Positions 17,408-26,776 are shown, counted from the first letter of the stretch. The stretch is DNA of 64,000 bases from Pyrinomonadaceae bacterium (GCA_019694395.1 JAIBCC010000002.1:124330-188329); one strand, 5' to 3'. The notes: a model not told the origin generated them from the sequence alone. Numbers and translations: made by a program.

Positions 17408-18719
17408 TTTCAAAGATTTTGACCGTCGAAAATTTCTTTCGTCAGTTGGCAAAGGCTTCGGGATGATGGCTTTATCATCAGCTACTGTTGCTTCGTTATT
17501 TGAAAAATTACAGGCTAAAACGCGTGAGATTGAACATCTTTCGCCGGCTCAGGTTGCGGCGGATGAAGAATATTGGACGACTATCCAACAAAGTTTTTCG
17601 GTCACACGCGGAATCGTCAATCTTAACAATGGCGGAGTTAGTCCAAGTCCACGCATCGTTACGGAAGCATTTATCCGCTACACCTGGCAGCAGGAAGATG
17701 CAACTGCTTATACGATGTGGCAATTGCTCGAACCGCAATCCGAAACAATTCGCCAAGGATTAGCTGAAATTTTCGGTTGTGATGCGGAAGAAATTGCCAT
17801 TACCCGCAATGCTTCAGAATCGCTTGAAACATTGTTGATGGGAATGGATTTCAAACCCGGCGATGAGATTTTGACCACTACACAGGATTATCCGCGAATG
17901 TTGACGACGCTCAAACAACGCGAAATGCGGGAAGGTTTGAAGCTTAATCTCATTAAAGTTCCGATTGCGCCAAAAGATGTTGCTGATTTGGCAACCCCTT
18001 TTGAAAGAGCGATTACCCCGAAAACGAAACTGATTTTGGTTTCTCATCAAATCAACTTGACCGGACAAATTATGCCAGTTCGGAAAGTTTGTGAAATGGC
18101 TCGCGCAAAAGGAATCGAAACAATTGTGGACGGTGCACACGCTTTTGCCCAATTCGATTTCAAACGCGATGATCTGCAGTGTGATTATTACGGAACTTCC
18201 CTGCATAAATGGCTTTATGCACCAAAGGGGACGGGTTTGCTTTATGTCAAAAAAGATAAAATTCCCAAAGTTTGGGCATTAATGGCTTCGGAAGATAAGA
18301 ACAAGAACGACATTCGCAAATTTGAAGAGATCGGCACCCATTCCGCCGCAATGCGTTTGGCAATTGGAGAAGCGATTTTGTTTCACAATGCCATCGGTGG
18401 AAAGCGCAAAGAAGCCCGTTTGAGATATTTGTCACGCTATTGGATGAACAAATTAAAAGACATTCCGAATGTTGGTTTCAACACTTCTTTTGACGAAAAT
18501 CAATCCTGCGCTATTTCCAATGTCAAAGTTGAAGGAATTAAACCTACTGACATCGGAAGTTATTTATTTGCAAAACATAAGATATTTACAACCCCGATCA
18601 TTCACGAAGAATTTACGGGAATTCGGATTACGCCGAATGTTTATACAACGCTCTGGGAATTAGACCGTTTTTGCGACATTATGGCAAAAATTGCTAAAAA
18701 CGGTTTACCAAAATCTTAA
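17388..18719 (+). CDS. Tat-exported class V aminotransferase-like PLP enzyme (IPN epimerase / cysteine desulfurase fold)
   Basis: 443 residues. A twin-arginine signal (DRRKFLSSVGKGFGMMAL) is followed by a fold-type I PLP enzyme of the class V group. The PLP lysine is Lys274 in GTSLHKWLYAPKGTG, and the cofactor-binding aspartate is Asp248 in VDGAHAFAQFDF. NLNNGGVSPSP near residue 80 is typical of isopenicillin-N-epimerase-like members. Export of a PLP enzyme in folded form explains the Tat signal. The substrate is unknown. It sits within the gcv operon, so a role in amino-acid turnover is possible but unproven. Confidence 0.88.
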   Translation: MNKQTNNFKDFDRRKFLSSVGKGFGMMALSSATVASLFEKLQAKTREIEHLSPAQVAADEEYWTTIQQSFSVTRGIVNLNNGGVSPSPRIVTEAFIRYTWQQEDATAYTMWQLLEPQSETIRQGLAEIFGCDAEEIAITRNASESLETLLMGMDFKPGDEILTTTQDYPRMLTTLKQREMREGLKLNLIKVPIAPKDVADLATPFERAITPKTKLILVSHQINLTGQIMPVRKVCEMARAKGIETIVDGAHAFAQFDFKRDDLQCDYYGTSLHKWLYAPKGTGLLYVKKDKIPKVWALMASEDKNKNDIRKFEEIGTHSAAMRLAIGEAILFHNAIGGKRKEARLRYLSRYWMNKLKDIPNVGFNTSFDENQSCAISNVKVEGIKPTDIGSYLFAKHKIFTTPIIHEEFTGIRITPNVYTTLWELDRFCDIMAKIAKNGLPKS

Positions 18720-18738
18720 ACTTTTTGATGGAGTCTTT

Positions 18739-19422
18739 ATGCCGCTAAATGAAGGTCAAAAATATGAAATTAAAATTAACCAGATTTTGGAAGACAAAGG
18801 CATTTTTCCGCTTCAACTAAAGGGAAATTTAGAGGGAAGAGATTCCGCGTTCAAACACAAAGGAATTATTTACTATTTGGAGTTAAAAAATAAGGTTGCG
18901 CCGGATTTTGGACAAAAAGCCTTGACGTGGAATCGCCGTGACGGTTGGGTTTGGTCAACACCTGATGATGTTACGGAAATGTATGATGAGATGAAAGTCC
19001 GTGACCAAATTCCAAAGGATTTTAAACCGAATCTATTCACCGTTGCTTTGAAAGACTTTAAACAAAGCCATCAGGTTCGAGACCGTGAAGGGTTTAGTAA
19101 AACATTAGAAATCCCTGACGGCAGCAAAAATGCTTTGCATAAATTTTATGCAAATAAACAGGTTTTTTATATTCAATTGGAAGATCGCGGATTTTATTAT
19201 CTGCAAAAAGATATAGCACGTTTGAAAGATTTGGCGAATTTGGAGTTGGCGCAGTTCAATCCACAACTATATTTGCGGTTACGGGTAAAGCCCCGCAGTG
19301 ATAAAAATCCAATGGATTATGCTTTTTGGGCAGTTATCAGAGTTCGGGCAAGAACCATACCTGTTACAAATTTTGATATTGAAGAAAAAAGAGGGAAAAA
19401 ATTTCCCCCGTTTAAGAAATAG
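18739..19422 (+). CDS. Probable PD-(D/E)xK nuclease-like protein, candidate restriction endonuclease
   Basis: 227 residues from the ATG at 18739, chosen because a GGAG site lies six bases upstream; a TTG at 18691 would overlap the previous gene. Asp35 (EGRDSAF) and Glu48-x-Lys50 (YYLELKNK) on adjacent predicted strands fit the PD-(D/E)xK nuclease core. The family is not recognised. It precedes a DNA methyltransferase gene by 14 bp, suggesting a restriction role, but it lies outside the 42-bp direct repeats that bracket the methyltransferase and the next nuclease-like gene. It may therefore be an older resident or part of a second acquisition. Confidence 0.6.
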   Translation: MPLNEGQKYEIKINQILEDKGIFPLQLKGNLEGRDSAFKHKGIIYYLELKNKVAPDFGQKALTWNRRDGWVWSTPDDVTEMYDEMKVRDQIPKDFKPNLFTVALKDFKQSHQVRDREGFSKTLEIPDGSKNALHKFYANKQVFYIQLEDRGFYYLQKDIARLKDLANLELAQFNPQLYLRLRVKPRSDKNPMDYAFWAVIRVRARTIPVTNFDIEEKRGKKFPPFKK

Positions 19423-19429
19423 TTTTTAG

Positions 19430-19471
19430 TTAAATTATGAGCATTAAAAAAGTTACATCGCATCCAAGGCA
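19430..19471 (+). repeat. Left copy of 42-bp direct repeat (captured gcvPB start region)
   Basis: 42 bp matching 21141-21182 at 39 positions. It spans seven bases before the methyltransferase ATG and its first 11-12 codons, giving MSIKKVTSHP against MSIKQVTSHP in GcvPB. The pair brackets the methyltransferase and the 274-residue nuclease-like gene. Confidence 0.9.
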
Positions 19472-20330
19472 TGAAGTCCTGTTTGGTAATTGCTTGGAAA
19501 TTCTGCCGAGTTTAGCTGAGGGTGTAGATTTGACTTTTCTTGATCCGCCATTTAATCAAAAAAAAGACTACAGTTCTTATGATGATAATTTACCTGAAAG
19601 TGAATATTGGGCTTTGATTTCTGAAGTTTGTCAAAAGGTCTTTGAAAAAACGAATGATGGCGGAGCAATTTATTTAATGCACCGCGAAAAAAATACCGAG
19701 CAAATTTTGCAGGTTCTAAGGAAAACAGGTTGGGAATTCCAAAATTTAATTGTTTGGAAAAAACTGACTTCTGCTGTTCCTTCTCCATTTAGATTTGGCA
19801 AATCTTTTCAAGTCATAGTTTACGCCACAAAAGGAAATCGTCCAAGAGTTTTCAACAGATTACGAATTGAACCGCCGCTCCTAAAAAATCAAAAATATGA
19901 GCGTGAAAATGGTGTTTTTGTAACCGACATTTGGGATGATATTCGGGAATTAACCAGTGGGTATTTTGCAGGTGATGAGGCAATTAGAAAATTAGATGGG
20001 GAGCGTTTTCATAAGCAACAATCACCAATAGCTTTGTTACTTAGAATCATTTTAAGTTCGACCAAAGTTGGCGACACAATCCTTGATGCTTTTGCCGGAA
20101 CGGGAACAACTGCAGTGGTAGCGCAACAATTAAAGAGAAATTCGATTTGTATAGAAATTGATAAGGAGAATATTGCTTGTATTCAAAATCGTCTTTCAGA
20201 AATAAGAAAATCCGATTCGATTGAAAAATATTTTGAAAGTTATAAATGCACCGAAAACTTAAATGAATTTTGGGGCAATGCCGATTTGATGCAAACTAAA
20301 ACTGTTGCACAGACTCTTTTTGCAATATGA
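19437..20330 (+). CDS. Site-specific DNA methyltransferase, beta-class, probably N6-adenine
   Basis: 297 residues. Catalytic motif IV is DPPF (36-39) near the N-terminus, and the S-adenosylmethionine-binding motif I is FAGTG (219-223, in ILDAFAGTGTTAVVAQ) near the C-terminus: the beta-class order. The DPPF form favours adenine-N6 over cytosine-N4 methylation. The target-recognition part lies between (about 100-200). The first ten residues (MSIKKVTSHP) are not methyltransferase-like; they copy the GcvPB N-terminus, so the gene appears to have captured the host start codon on insertion. The next gene overlaps it by ATGA. Recognition sequence unknown. Confidence 0.92.
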   Translation: MSIKKVTSHPRHEVLFGNCLEILPSLAEGVDLTFLDPPFNQKKDYSSYDDNLPESEYWALISEVCQKVFEKTNDGGAIYLMHREKNTEQILQVLRKTGWEFQNLIVWKKLTSAVPSPFRFGKSFQVIVYATKGNRPRVFNRLRIEPPLLKNQKYERENGVFVTDIWDDIRELTSGYFAGDEAIRKLDGERFHKQQSPIALLLRIILSSTKVGDTILDAFAGTGTTAVVAQQLKRNSICIEIDKENIACIQNRLSEIRKSDSIEKYFESYKCTENLNEFWGNADLMQTKTVAQTLFAI

Positions 20331-21151
20331 CCTTCTCAATTTTTCATTTCTTTAAAGATTTATTTGACAAAAAAAATTCTTTTCTCGGATTGGAAAAACT
20401 TGATGAATTCCCTTTTGATAAAGAAATGCTTTCGTGTAAACGAGCAGGACAATTCCCTGATTTAGCGATTAGGATTTGCAAAACTAATGAACTTTTTTCC
20501 GGCGGTGAGTTAATCGAACTAAAAGACAGCAAAAGTTATACAGTTTCATCTTTTAACTCAACCATTCCAACCGGACAAAAAGATATTAGGAAACTCGTAA
20601 AATCAGATAAAACAGATATTTATCAACAAATGATTTCCTGTGGGGATAATATTTTTTCACTTTTGGAACGGGAAGTTTTTTATTTAATTCGAGGACAGAA
20701 ACAAAGCAAAACTAAGATTGTTTTAGTTCACGGAAGTTTCTTTGAAACCGTCAAGGTTCAAGACTTAATAACCAACTCTTTTCGCCAGGTATTAGAAGAA
20801 CGATTAAGCAAAAGCAATCTTGAAATAGACGAAAAAACAAGATTAATTCTAGAAACTTTATTTTCTGAACAAGAAAGTTTTAGCAAAGTGCGGAACGTTG
20901 AAAAGGCTTCAGTAAAGTTACGCTTCCGAATTATGACTGAAGTTAAAGCAGAAGGTAATATTCTAAATTCTGCTAAATACCCGCAGATTCTTGATAACAC
21001 ATTAAATTTTGTGCTTCCATCGCATTCAAACGATGAAGACAGACTAAATTTTGATAAAATGAAATTGGTCTTTGGAAATGAGAATTTTGATAATTTTCAC
21101 ATAAGACACCATTTCAACGGAAACTTTTTGGTATTTCAAATTAAACTATGA
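20327..21151 (+). CDS. Probable type II restriction endonuclease (PD-(D/E)xK)
   Basis: 274 residues. The nuclease core is visible as Pro44-Asp45 (AGQFPDLAIRI) and Glu64-x-Lys66 (GGELIELKDSKS), a canonical PD...ExK arrangement, with the following STIPTGQKDI loop. The gene overlaps the methyltransferase by four bases (ATGA), and its own stop overlaps the gcvPB ATG in the same way, so the three are translationally coupled. Its last codons lie within the right copy of the 42-bp repeat. Endonuclease activity is inferred from motif and context; the exact family is not recognised. Confidence 0.75.
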   Translation: MTFSIFHFFKDLFDKKNSFLGLEKLDEFPFDKEMLSCKRAGQFPDLAIRICKTNELFSGGELIELKDSKSYTVSSFNSTIPTGQKDIRKLVKSDKTDIYQQMISCGDNIFSLLEREVFYLIRGQKQSKTKIVLVHGSFFETVKVQDLITNSFRQVLEERLSKSNLEIDEKTRLILETLFSEQESFSKVRNVEKASVKLRFRIMTEVKAEGNILNSAKYPQILDNTLNFVLPSHSNDEDRLNFDKMKLVFGNENFDNFHIRHHFNGNFLVFQIKL

Positions 21152-21182
21152 GCATTAAACAAGTTACATCGCATCCAACGCA
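21141..21182 (+). repeat. Right copy of 42-bp direct repeat (native gcvPB start region)
   Basis: Matches 19430-19471 with three mismatches. It holds the gcvPB start codon and the first codons of a protein whose following residues (TQNEALIFERS) continue naturally into the family, so this is taken as the original copy. Confidence 0.9.
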
Positions 21183-22668
21183 AAATGAAGCGTTGATTTT
21201 TGAGCGTTCACAAACCGGACGTGTCGGCTATATGTTGCCGAAATTGGACGTTGATACAGCTAATTTGGATGAAATTTTACCAGCTGAATTACGCCGTTCT
21301 GATGATTTGGACGGTGTGCCTGAAGTGTCGGAAGTTGATGTTATCCGTCACTTTACGCGAATGTCAACCTGGAATTATTCGATTGATTTGGGTATGTATC
21401 CGCTTGGAAGCTGCACGATGAAATATAATTCCCGTCTGAACGAAAAAGTTGCGAGAATTGCCGGATTTGCCGGACTTCATCCGCTTTCGCCCGAAGAAGA
21501 ATCACAAGGTGCTTTGGAATTAGCTTATCTTTTGCAAGAAGATTTAGCTGAAATTACAGGACTTCCGGGTGTTACTCTCCAACCGGCGGCGGGCGCACAC
21601 GGCGAAATGACCGGAGTTTTGCTCATTCGCGCTTTTTTGGATAAACGTGACGGTGAAGCATCAAAAGAACGCCGGGTAATGCTCATCCCCGATTCAGCTC
21701 ATGGAACAAACCCTGCATCTGCGGCATTAGCCGGATTTACGGTTAAAACAATCAAATCAAATTCGGAAGGTTTGACCGATTTGGAGCATTTGAAACAGCT
21801 TTGCAGTGAGGGCGGGGTTGCCGGATTGATGCTGACCAATCCCAGCACAGTTGGAATTTTTGAGAAAAACATCAAGGAAATTTGCGATATTATTCATTCT
21901 GCCGGCGGTTTGGTTTATATGGACGGCGCAAATATGAACGCTCTTGTTGGCGTAGCTCGTCCCGGTGATATGGGTGTTGATGTTATTCACTTGAATTTAC
22001 ACAAAACCTTTTCAACTCCGCACGGTGGTGGCGGTCCTGGTTGCGGACCTTGCTGTTGTTCGGCTGATCTTGAACCATTTTTGCCAACCCCGCGAGTTGT
22101 CAAAAATGGCGATAAATTTAGTTTGGATTACAATCGTCCTGACTCAATAGGTCGCGTCAAAGCATTTTACGGAAATTTCGGAATGTTTGTTCGTGCTTTG
22201 GCTTATATTCAAACTCATGGTGCAAGCGGTTTGGTCGAAGCCACTGAATCGGCAGTTTTGAATGCCCGTTATGTTTCGCACGCTTTAGCCGAAGAATTTG
22301 ATAAGCCGTTTGAATCGGATTGTATGCACGAAGCGATTTTTTCGCACAAAAAACAAACCCGTAAAGGCGTTCATACACTTGATATTGCCAAACGGTTAAT
22401 TGATTACGGTTTCCACCCGATGACGGTTTATTTCCCTTTAATTGTTGAAGGCGCAATGCTGATCGAACCAACCGAATCCGTAGGAAGACAGGATTTGGAT
22501 GCTTTTGTTGATGCGATGAAATCCATTGCTCAGGAAGCACAGGAAAATCCGCAGCTTGTTATTGATGCTCCGCATACGACCAGAATTGGAAGATTAGACG
22601 AAGCAACTGCTGCTAGGAAACCTGTTTTACGTTGGAAAATGGGAGAACAAGCACTTGGAGCAAGCTAA
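21148..22668 (+). CDS. gcvPB: Glycine dehydrogenase (decarboxylating) subunit 2
   Basis: The C-terminal, PLP-bearing half of split glycine decarboxylase, 506 residues. Family landmarks are LIFERSQTGRVGY, DLGMYPLGSCTMKYN, LPGVTLQPAAGAHGE, and the PLP-lysine segment HLNLHKTFSTPHGGGGPGCG. With gcvPA (15865-17202) it decarboxylates glycine and loads the aminomethyl group on GcvH. There is no ribosome site before the ATG; the ATGA overlap with the preceding nuclease-like gene suggests re-initiation. Since that gene was apparently inserted, present-day translation of gcvPB may depend on it. Confidence 0.97.
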   Translation: MSIKQVTSHPTQNEALIFERSQTGRVGYMLPKLDVDTANLDEILPAELRRSDDLDGVPEVSEVDVIRHFTRMSTWNYSIDLGMYPLGSCTMKYNSRLNEKVARIAGFAGLHPLSPEEESQGALELAYLLQEDLAEITGLPGVTLQPAAGAHGEMTGVLLIRAFLDKRDGEASKERRVMLIPDSAHGTNPASAALAGFTVKTIKSNSEGLTDLEHLKQLCSEGGVAGLMLTNPSTVGIFEKNIKEICDIIHSAGGLVYMDGANMNALVGVARPGDMGVDVIHLNLHKTFSTPHGGGGPGCGPCCCSADLEPFLPTPRVVKNGDKFSLDYNRPDSIGRVKAFYGNFGMFVRALAYIQTHGASGLVEATESAVLNARYVSHALAEEFDKPFESDCMHEAIFSHKKQTRKGVHTLDIAKRLIDYGFHPMTVYFPLIVEGAMLIEPTESVGRQDLDAFVDAMKSIAQEAQENPQLVIDAPHTTRIGRLDEATAARKPVLRWKMGEQALGAS

Positions 22669-22742
22669 GTGTTTGTTAAAATTTCACTTTTCTCAAATCA
22701 ATGCTTACTACCTCATTGATTTGAAATATGGAGGTATGGTCT

Positions 22743-24086
22743 ATGTTCAGTTTGTTAAGTAATAACATTTACTTAAAACTAATTAAATTAATTAAATTAA
22801 ACCATTTTGCCTTGTGCTTGATGGTCTTTTTTTTGTTTGTCCCAACCTTTTCTCAAAATATTACCAGTTTTGAACGAGGGCAACTTAAAGATATGCTTAA
22901 TGCAGTTAAAAAGGCAATAAAGGATAACTATTATGACACTACTTACCATGGACTTGATTTGGATGCCTTAGGAAAAGTTACGGAAGAAAAATTAAATAAG
23001 GCTACAACCGGGGGGCAGGGTTTGGGCATTATTGCTCAATTTGTCATGGAACTAAATGATTCACACACAAGGTTTTATCCCCCCGATAGGGTGACTAAAT
23101 TCGAGTATGGTTGGCGTATCCAAGCAATTGGTGATAAATGTTTTATAACAGCAATAAAACCTGATAGTGATGCTGAAAAAAAAGGTTTAAAAATAGGTGA
23201 TGAGGTTTTAGCTATTGAAGGCTTTCGCCCTACCAGAAAAGAATTATGGAAAATCAATTATTATTACAACATCTTAAGTCCGCGAACCGCAATCAATTTC
23301 AGGGTATTGAGTCCGGGTGAAACTGAGCCCCATGAATTGAACATTGTTACTAAAACAACTGCTGGAAAGGCTACTTTGGATGTCAATGACCTATTCCGAA
23401 TGTATGAGTTTAGTCAAGATAGAGATGTTGAAAATAAATTTGCAAAAATTAACAACACTATTGTTTGGAAACTCCCTTCCTTTATTATCCAACCCATCGC
23501 AATCTCAGAAATAATGAGAAACTACATCCTTAATAAATATTCAAATTTAATTTTGGATTTACGTGATAACAGCGGAGGATATGTAGTAACTTTGGAAGAA
23601 CTTGCAAGTTATTTTGTTGAAAAAGACACTAAAATTGCAGACCTGAAAGGACGTATACCAATGCCACCTCAAATGGCAAAAACAAAAGGAGATTCAGTCT
23701 TTAAAGGACGTGTTATTGTTCTTCTTAATTCTGGATCTGCCTCTGCTTCTGAGATATTTGCACGTTTCTTACAAATAAATGAACGTGGTGTAGTGGTTGG
23801 TGATCGATCATCCGGAGCAGTTATGCAATCGCGCGGGTTTCCTATGGAAATGGGTGGGGACAAAATCACTCGTTACGGGATGAATATGACAAATGCGGAT
23901 GTTATTATGACCGATGGAAATAGTTTGGAAAGAGTTGGGGTTATGCCCCAATTACAAGTTATTCCAACAGGTGAAGATCTAGCTAAACAAAGGGATGTAG
24001 TATTATCTGCCGCTTTGGAACTGGTTGATGAAAAAGTATCTCCAGAAGAAGCTGGTAAATTGTTTCCTATTAAGTGGAAAGATTAG
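22743..24086 (+). CDS. Secreted S41-family peptidase (C-terminal processing/tricorn-like) with PDZ
   Basis: 447 residues. A perfect GGAGGT lies seven bases before the ATG at 22743, which decides the start over the in-frame ATG at 22728. A signal peptide (hydrophobic about 23-38, cut near VPTFSQ) is followed by an N-terminal helical part, a PDZ-like segment (IKPDSDAEKKGLKIGDEVLA), and the S41 core with LILDLRDNSGGY and the nucleophile in LLNSGSASASEIFA. The position where CtpA-type enzymes carry the catalytic Lys (GxxTxGK) reads GDRSSGAVMQS here, without Lys, as in tricorn/IRBP-like members that use other residues. Probably periplasmic; substrate unknown. Confidence 0.87.
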   Translation: MFSLLSNNIYLKLIKLIKLNHFALCLMVFFLFVPTFSQNITSFERGQLKDMLNAVKKAIKDNYYDTTYHGLDLDALGKVTEEKLNKATTGGQGLGIIAQFVMELNDSHTRFYPPDRVTKFEYGWRIQAIGDKCFITAIKPDSDAEKKGLKIGDEVLAIEGFRPTRKELWKINYYYNILSPRTAINFRVLSPGETEPHELNIVTKTTAGKATLDVNDLFRMYEFSQDRDVENKFAKINNTIVWKLPSFIIQPIAISEIMRNYILNKYSNLILDLRDNSGGYVVTLEELASYFVEKDTKIADLKGRIPMPPQMAKTKGDSVFKGRVIVLLNSGSASASEIFARFLQINERGVVVGDRSSGAVMQSRGFPMEMGGDKITRYGMNMTNADVIMTDGNSLERVGVMPQLQVIPTGEDLAKQRDVVLSAALELVDEKVSPEEAGKLFPIKWKD

Positions 24087-24133
24087 TTAAGATTGTTATT
24101 TAAATGATTAACCTTTTTAAAATTAAAATAATT

Positions 24134-24166
24134 AAAGCTACGAATTCAACTTCGTAGCTTTTTTAT
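24134..24166. terminator. Strong bidirectional terminator between the S41 peptidase and lptD
   Basis: A perfect 10-bp stem, AAGCTACGAA with TTCGTAGCTT, and a six-base loop lie at 24135-24160 with flanking A- and T-runs. It can terminate both convergent genes. Confidence 0.88.
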
Positions 24167-24188
24167 TTCAGAAAACTATTTTGAAATT

Positions 24189-26699
24189 CTATCTTAATCC
24201 TTGCCCGAATTGTTCGGTTCCAAATGACCCGATTCCATTTAGGCGGAAACTAAATACATACCTATTTTCCCTCCTCAATCCGACGTTGTAAGTGTATGCT
24301 TGAACTGCAATTGCACAACAATCATAGGCATAACCGATTGTAATTAATGAACTTATTAAAGGCTTGTCTTTTTGAGCGCGACGATTTTGGAAATCGAAAA
24401 ATAAAGCCGCCCCACCATAAAGTCCTTTATTTTTATCACCAATGAACACCGATGGACTCCATTGCGAGCCGCGCAAAGTTCCCGGCTCTTTTCCAAACGC
24501 ATCGGCATATTTTTGTAATGACGGCATTAAAGCAACGGCTCGCGTAAAATAAAATGTCTGAAACATCTTGAATAATTTTGAATCGAACCCGACAGTTGCG
24601 GAAATGTCACGCAATCCGTCTCCTTGAACGCCGACATCCATTCTGGAATTGATAAAAATCGTTCGTTCCGGGCGATAGGTTGCGTCAATATTTATAGGCG
24701 AAAATCGGCGCGGAACTCCGCCAAAAGTGAAAGCGGTCAGACTTGTAATGGGAAAAATCTGATTACGAAACCCGGTGGTCAATGCTCCGCCAAAAGTCTT
24801 ATCAAAGAAATACTTACCGCGCACCGTTAAAGTAAAAATTTCGTAAGGTTGAATTGCCAATGGATTTTTAACCGATTCAGGATTTTTATCATATTCTCTT
24901 TTTGCTTCATCGCTTACTGCTTCGGTATAACGGCGGGTAAAAAATTTATTGATGATACCATATTCAATTTCATTAGTATCAGTCATTGTATCGGCATAAT
25001 CATAACGGATTATTTGGTTGTAATTATTGATACCCTTGACGTAACGGTAGGTCAAATAAGGCTCAATTGAATGTCTGAAACGAAAAACACCATCCGATTT
25101 ATAAAAGTTTTTCGCCAAAGCTACCGGACGGACATCAAATTCAAATTCCCCGTATTTTCTGATCAAATCTTTGCCGATTACTTGAAAAACTCCGTTCAGC
25201 GAATTGGAATAATAAGTAACTCTTCCGCCGGCAGTTGCGGTAAAGTTAAAATATTTTGTGTAAAAAGGTATGGAAATTTGAGGATTAAAATCGAGCCTTT
25301 GGGTCAATGCCGGCGTGGTAATCGGGTCTCTGCCTGCAAGCTGACGGTAAACGGTTGTATCATCCACATCATCAACCCGGCTTACACCTTCTAAATTTGT
25401 CTTAAAAGAAAAATATGCAGCTTTGAAAAAGCTTAAAATGCTTGGACGTTTTTCAAAATTGATACTGGGTAAACTTCGGGTTTTAATCCGGACATTCGGA
25501 ATAGTAATAACTTGGGAACGGGAAAGTAAATTTAGGGTATAACTTCCCCAACTTTTGTTCACAAAAGCCTGAGAAACCTCAATTGGAGAAATCGCCTGCT
25601 GAATTCCATCGGAAAACACTTGACGAAAAGCCAAACTTGAAGTCAAACGCACATCCGCCGCCGCCGTAAAACCATTTGAAAAGTAATGCACGCCTTCGGC
25701 AAAAACGATCGAACCACCTTGATTTGGATTTTGCGGACTTGCCTTTGCTCCGAATATTCTATCCTGAACGGCAAAAAAACCGCCATTAAAATATGATCTG
25801 GAGTTAGCACGGGTTCTGAAATCTGCTCCGTAACCGATTCCACGAGCTGAATAAAGGTCTGCCCGCACAGTAACATCAGCTGAACGCCCCAAAGTTTGAT
25901 AAAAAGCAGTTGACAATCTTAAACCTTTATTGCCTGAATAACCGACAGTAGGAAGTAAAAAACCTGAGTGCCTATCTTCTTTTTTGATGGAAATTGAGGC
26001 AAAAGGCAAAGCTACGATCGGAACGTCCTTAACCCGGAATTTTGGGTTTTTCATCCGCAATTTATCATTTGTTTTAATTCGTGCTTCCTTTGCAGTAAAG
26101 CTCCATTTCGGCACAGTGTCTTCACAAGCAGTAAACTTTCCATTGAGAATCAAAATTTCATCAAGTGCAATTCTTTCAACTTTATCCGCCGTAAAATAGA
26201 TGATTGTCCCGTCATTTGTTTGATTGGTAAATCCGGTCGAATTAACAAAAAAACCTAATTTGGTTTTATAATTCCATTCTCCTTTGCTTCCGGTGATGCG
26301 TTGGTCGTTTCCCTGATCGAAAATTACACTACCTTCAGCCACGAGTTTATTTGTCGCTTCGTAAACAACAACTTTATCTGCCTGTAGGCGATAGATGCCG
26401 TAACGCACATCAACCGCGCCGGTGTGTGTCACAATGCGGCTTCCCTCTTTTCCTTCAGACGTGTTTTTTTCCGAATAAACAATTAAATCTCCGTCACCGC
26501 CTTCTTCGGTGGGCAATTTCTTTTTCTGTGGAACTTTCACTTCCTGTTCATTGGCGACAGGGTTTACATTTGGAGTATCAGTGATCGGATTTGCCACCTG
26601 ACGTTCGATCGGATTTGTTTGCTGAGCAAAATTAGAAACACAAATAACTCCGAAAAGAACAATTAACCACAATATTTTTGAAGATTTAGGAAAACTCAT
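24189..26699 (-). CDS. lptD: LPS-assembly outer-membrane protein LptD
   Basis: 836 residues. A signal peptide (1-25) is followed by an OstA/LptA-like beta-jellyroll (about 65-200: GDLIVYSEKNTSEGKEGSR, then repeats of VVYEATNKLVAEGSVIF type). A long region of beta-strand character ends in aromatic-rich strands (YVFSFRLNGIGSFGTEQFGQ) typical of an outer-membrane barrel. LptD with the lipoprotein LptE inserts lipopolysaccharide in the outer leaflet. Length and domain order are normal. The divergent gene at 26777 is a sigma-54 response regulator. This is the firmest evidence in the window for a double-membrane cell. Confidence 0.9.
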   Translation of the reverse strand: MSFPKSSKILWLIVLFGVICVSNFAQQTNPIERQVANPITDTPNVNPVANEQEVKVPQKKKLPTEEGGDGDLIVYSEKNTSEGKEGSRIVTHTGAVDVRYGIYRLQADKVVVYEATNKLVAEGSVIFDQGNDQRITGSKGEWNYKTKLGFFVNSTGFTNQTNDGTIIYFTADKVERIALDEILILNGKFTACEDTVPKWSFTAKEARIKTNDKLRMKNPKFRVKDVPIVALPFASISIKKEDRHSGFLLPTVGYSGNKGLRLSTAFYQTLGRSADVTVRADLYSARGIGYGADFRTRANSRSYFNGGFFAVQDRIFGAKASPQNPNQGGSIVFAEGVHYFSNGFTAAADVRLTSSLAFRQVFSDGIQQAISPIEVSQAFVNKSWGSYTLNLLSRSQVITIPNVRIKTRSLPSINFEKRPSILSFFKAAYFSFKTNLEGVSRVDDVDDTTVYRQLAGRDPITTPALTQRLDFNPQISIPFYTKYFNFTATAGGRVTYYSNSLNGVFQVIGKDLIRKYGEFEFDVRPVALAKNFYKSDGVFRFRHSIEPYLTYRYVKGINNYNQIIRYDYADTMTDTNEIEYGIINKFFTRRYTEAVSDEAKREYDKNPESVKNPLAIQPYEIFTLTVRGKYFFDKTFGGALTTGFRNQIFPITSLTAFTFGGVPRRFSPINIDATYRPERTIFINSRMDVGVQGDGLRDISATVGFDSKLFKMFQTFYFTRAVALMPSLQKYADAFGKEPGTLRGSQWSPSVFIGDKNKGLYGGAALFFDFQNRRAQKDKPLISSLITIGYAYDCCAIAVQAYTYNVGLRRENRYVFSFRLNGIGSFGTEQFGQGLR

Positions 26700-26776
26700 C
26701 TGAATTAATTACAAGTAATATTTGATGCTATCACGAAATCAGTTAAAATTTAAAAGTTTGAAGGGGAAAGTATTAG

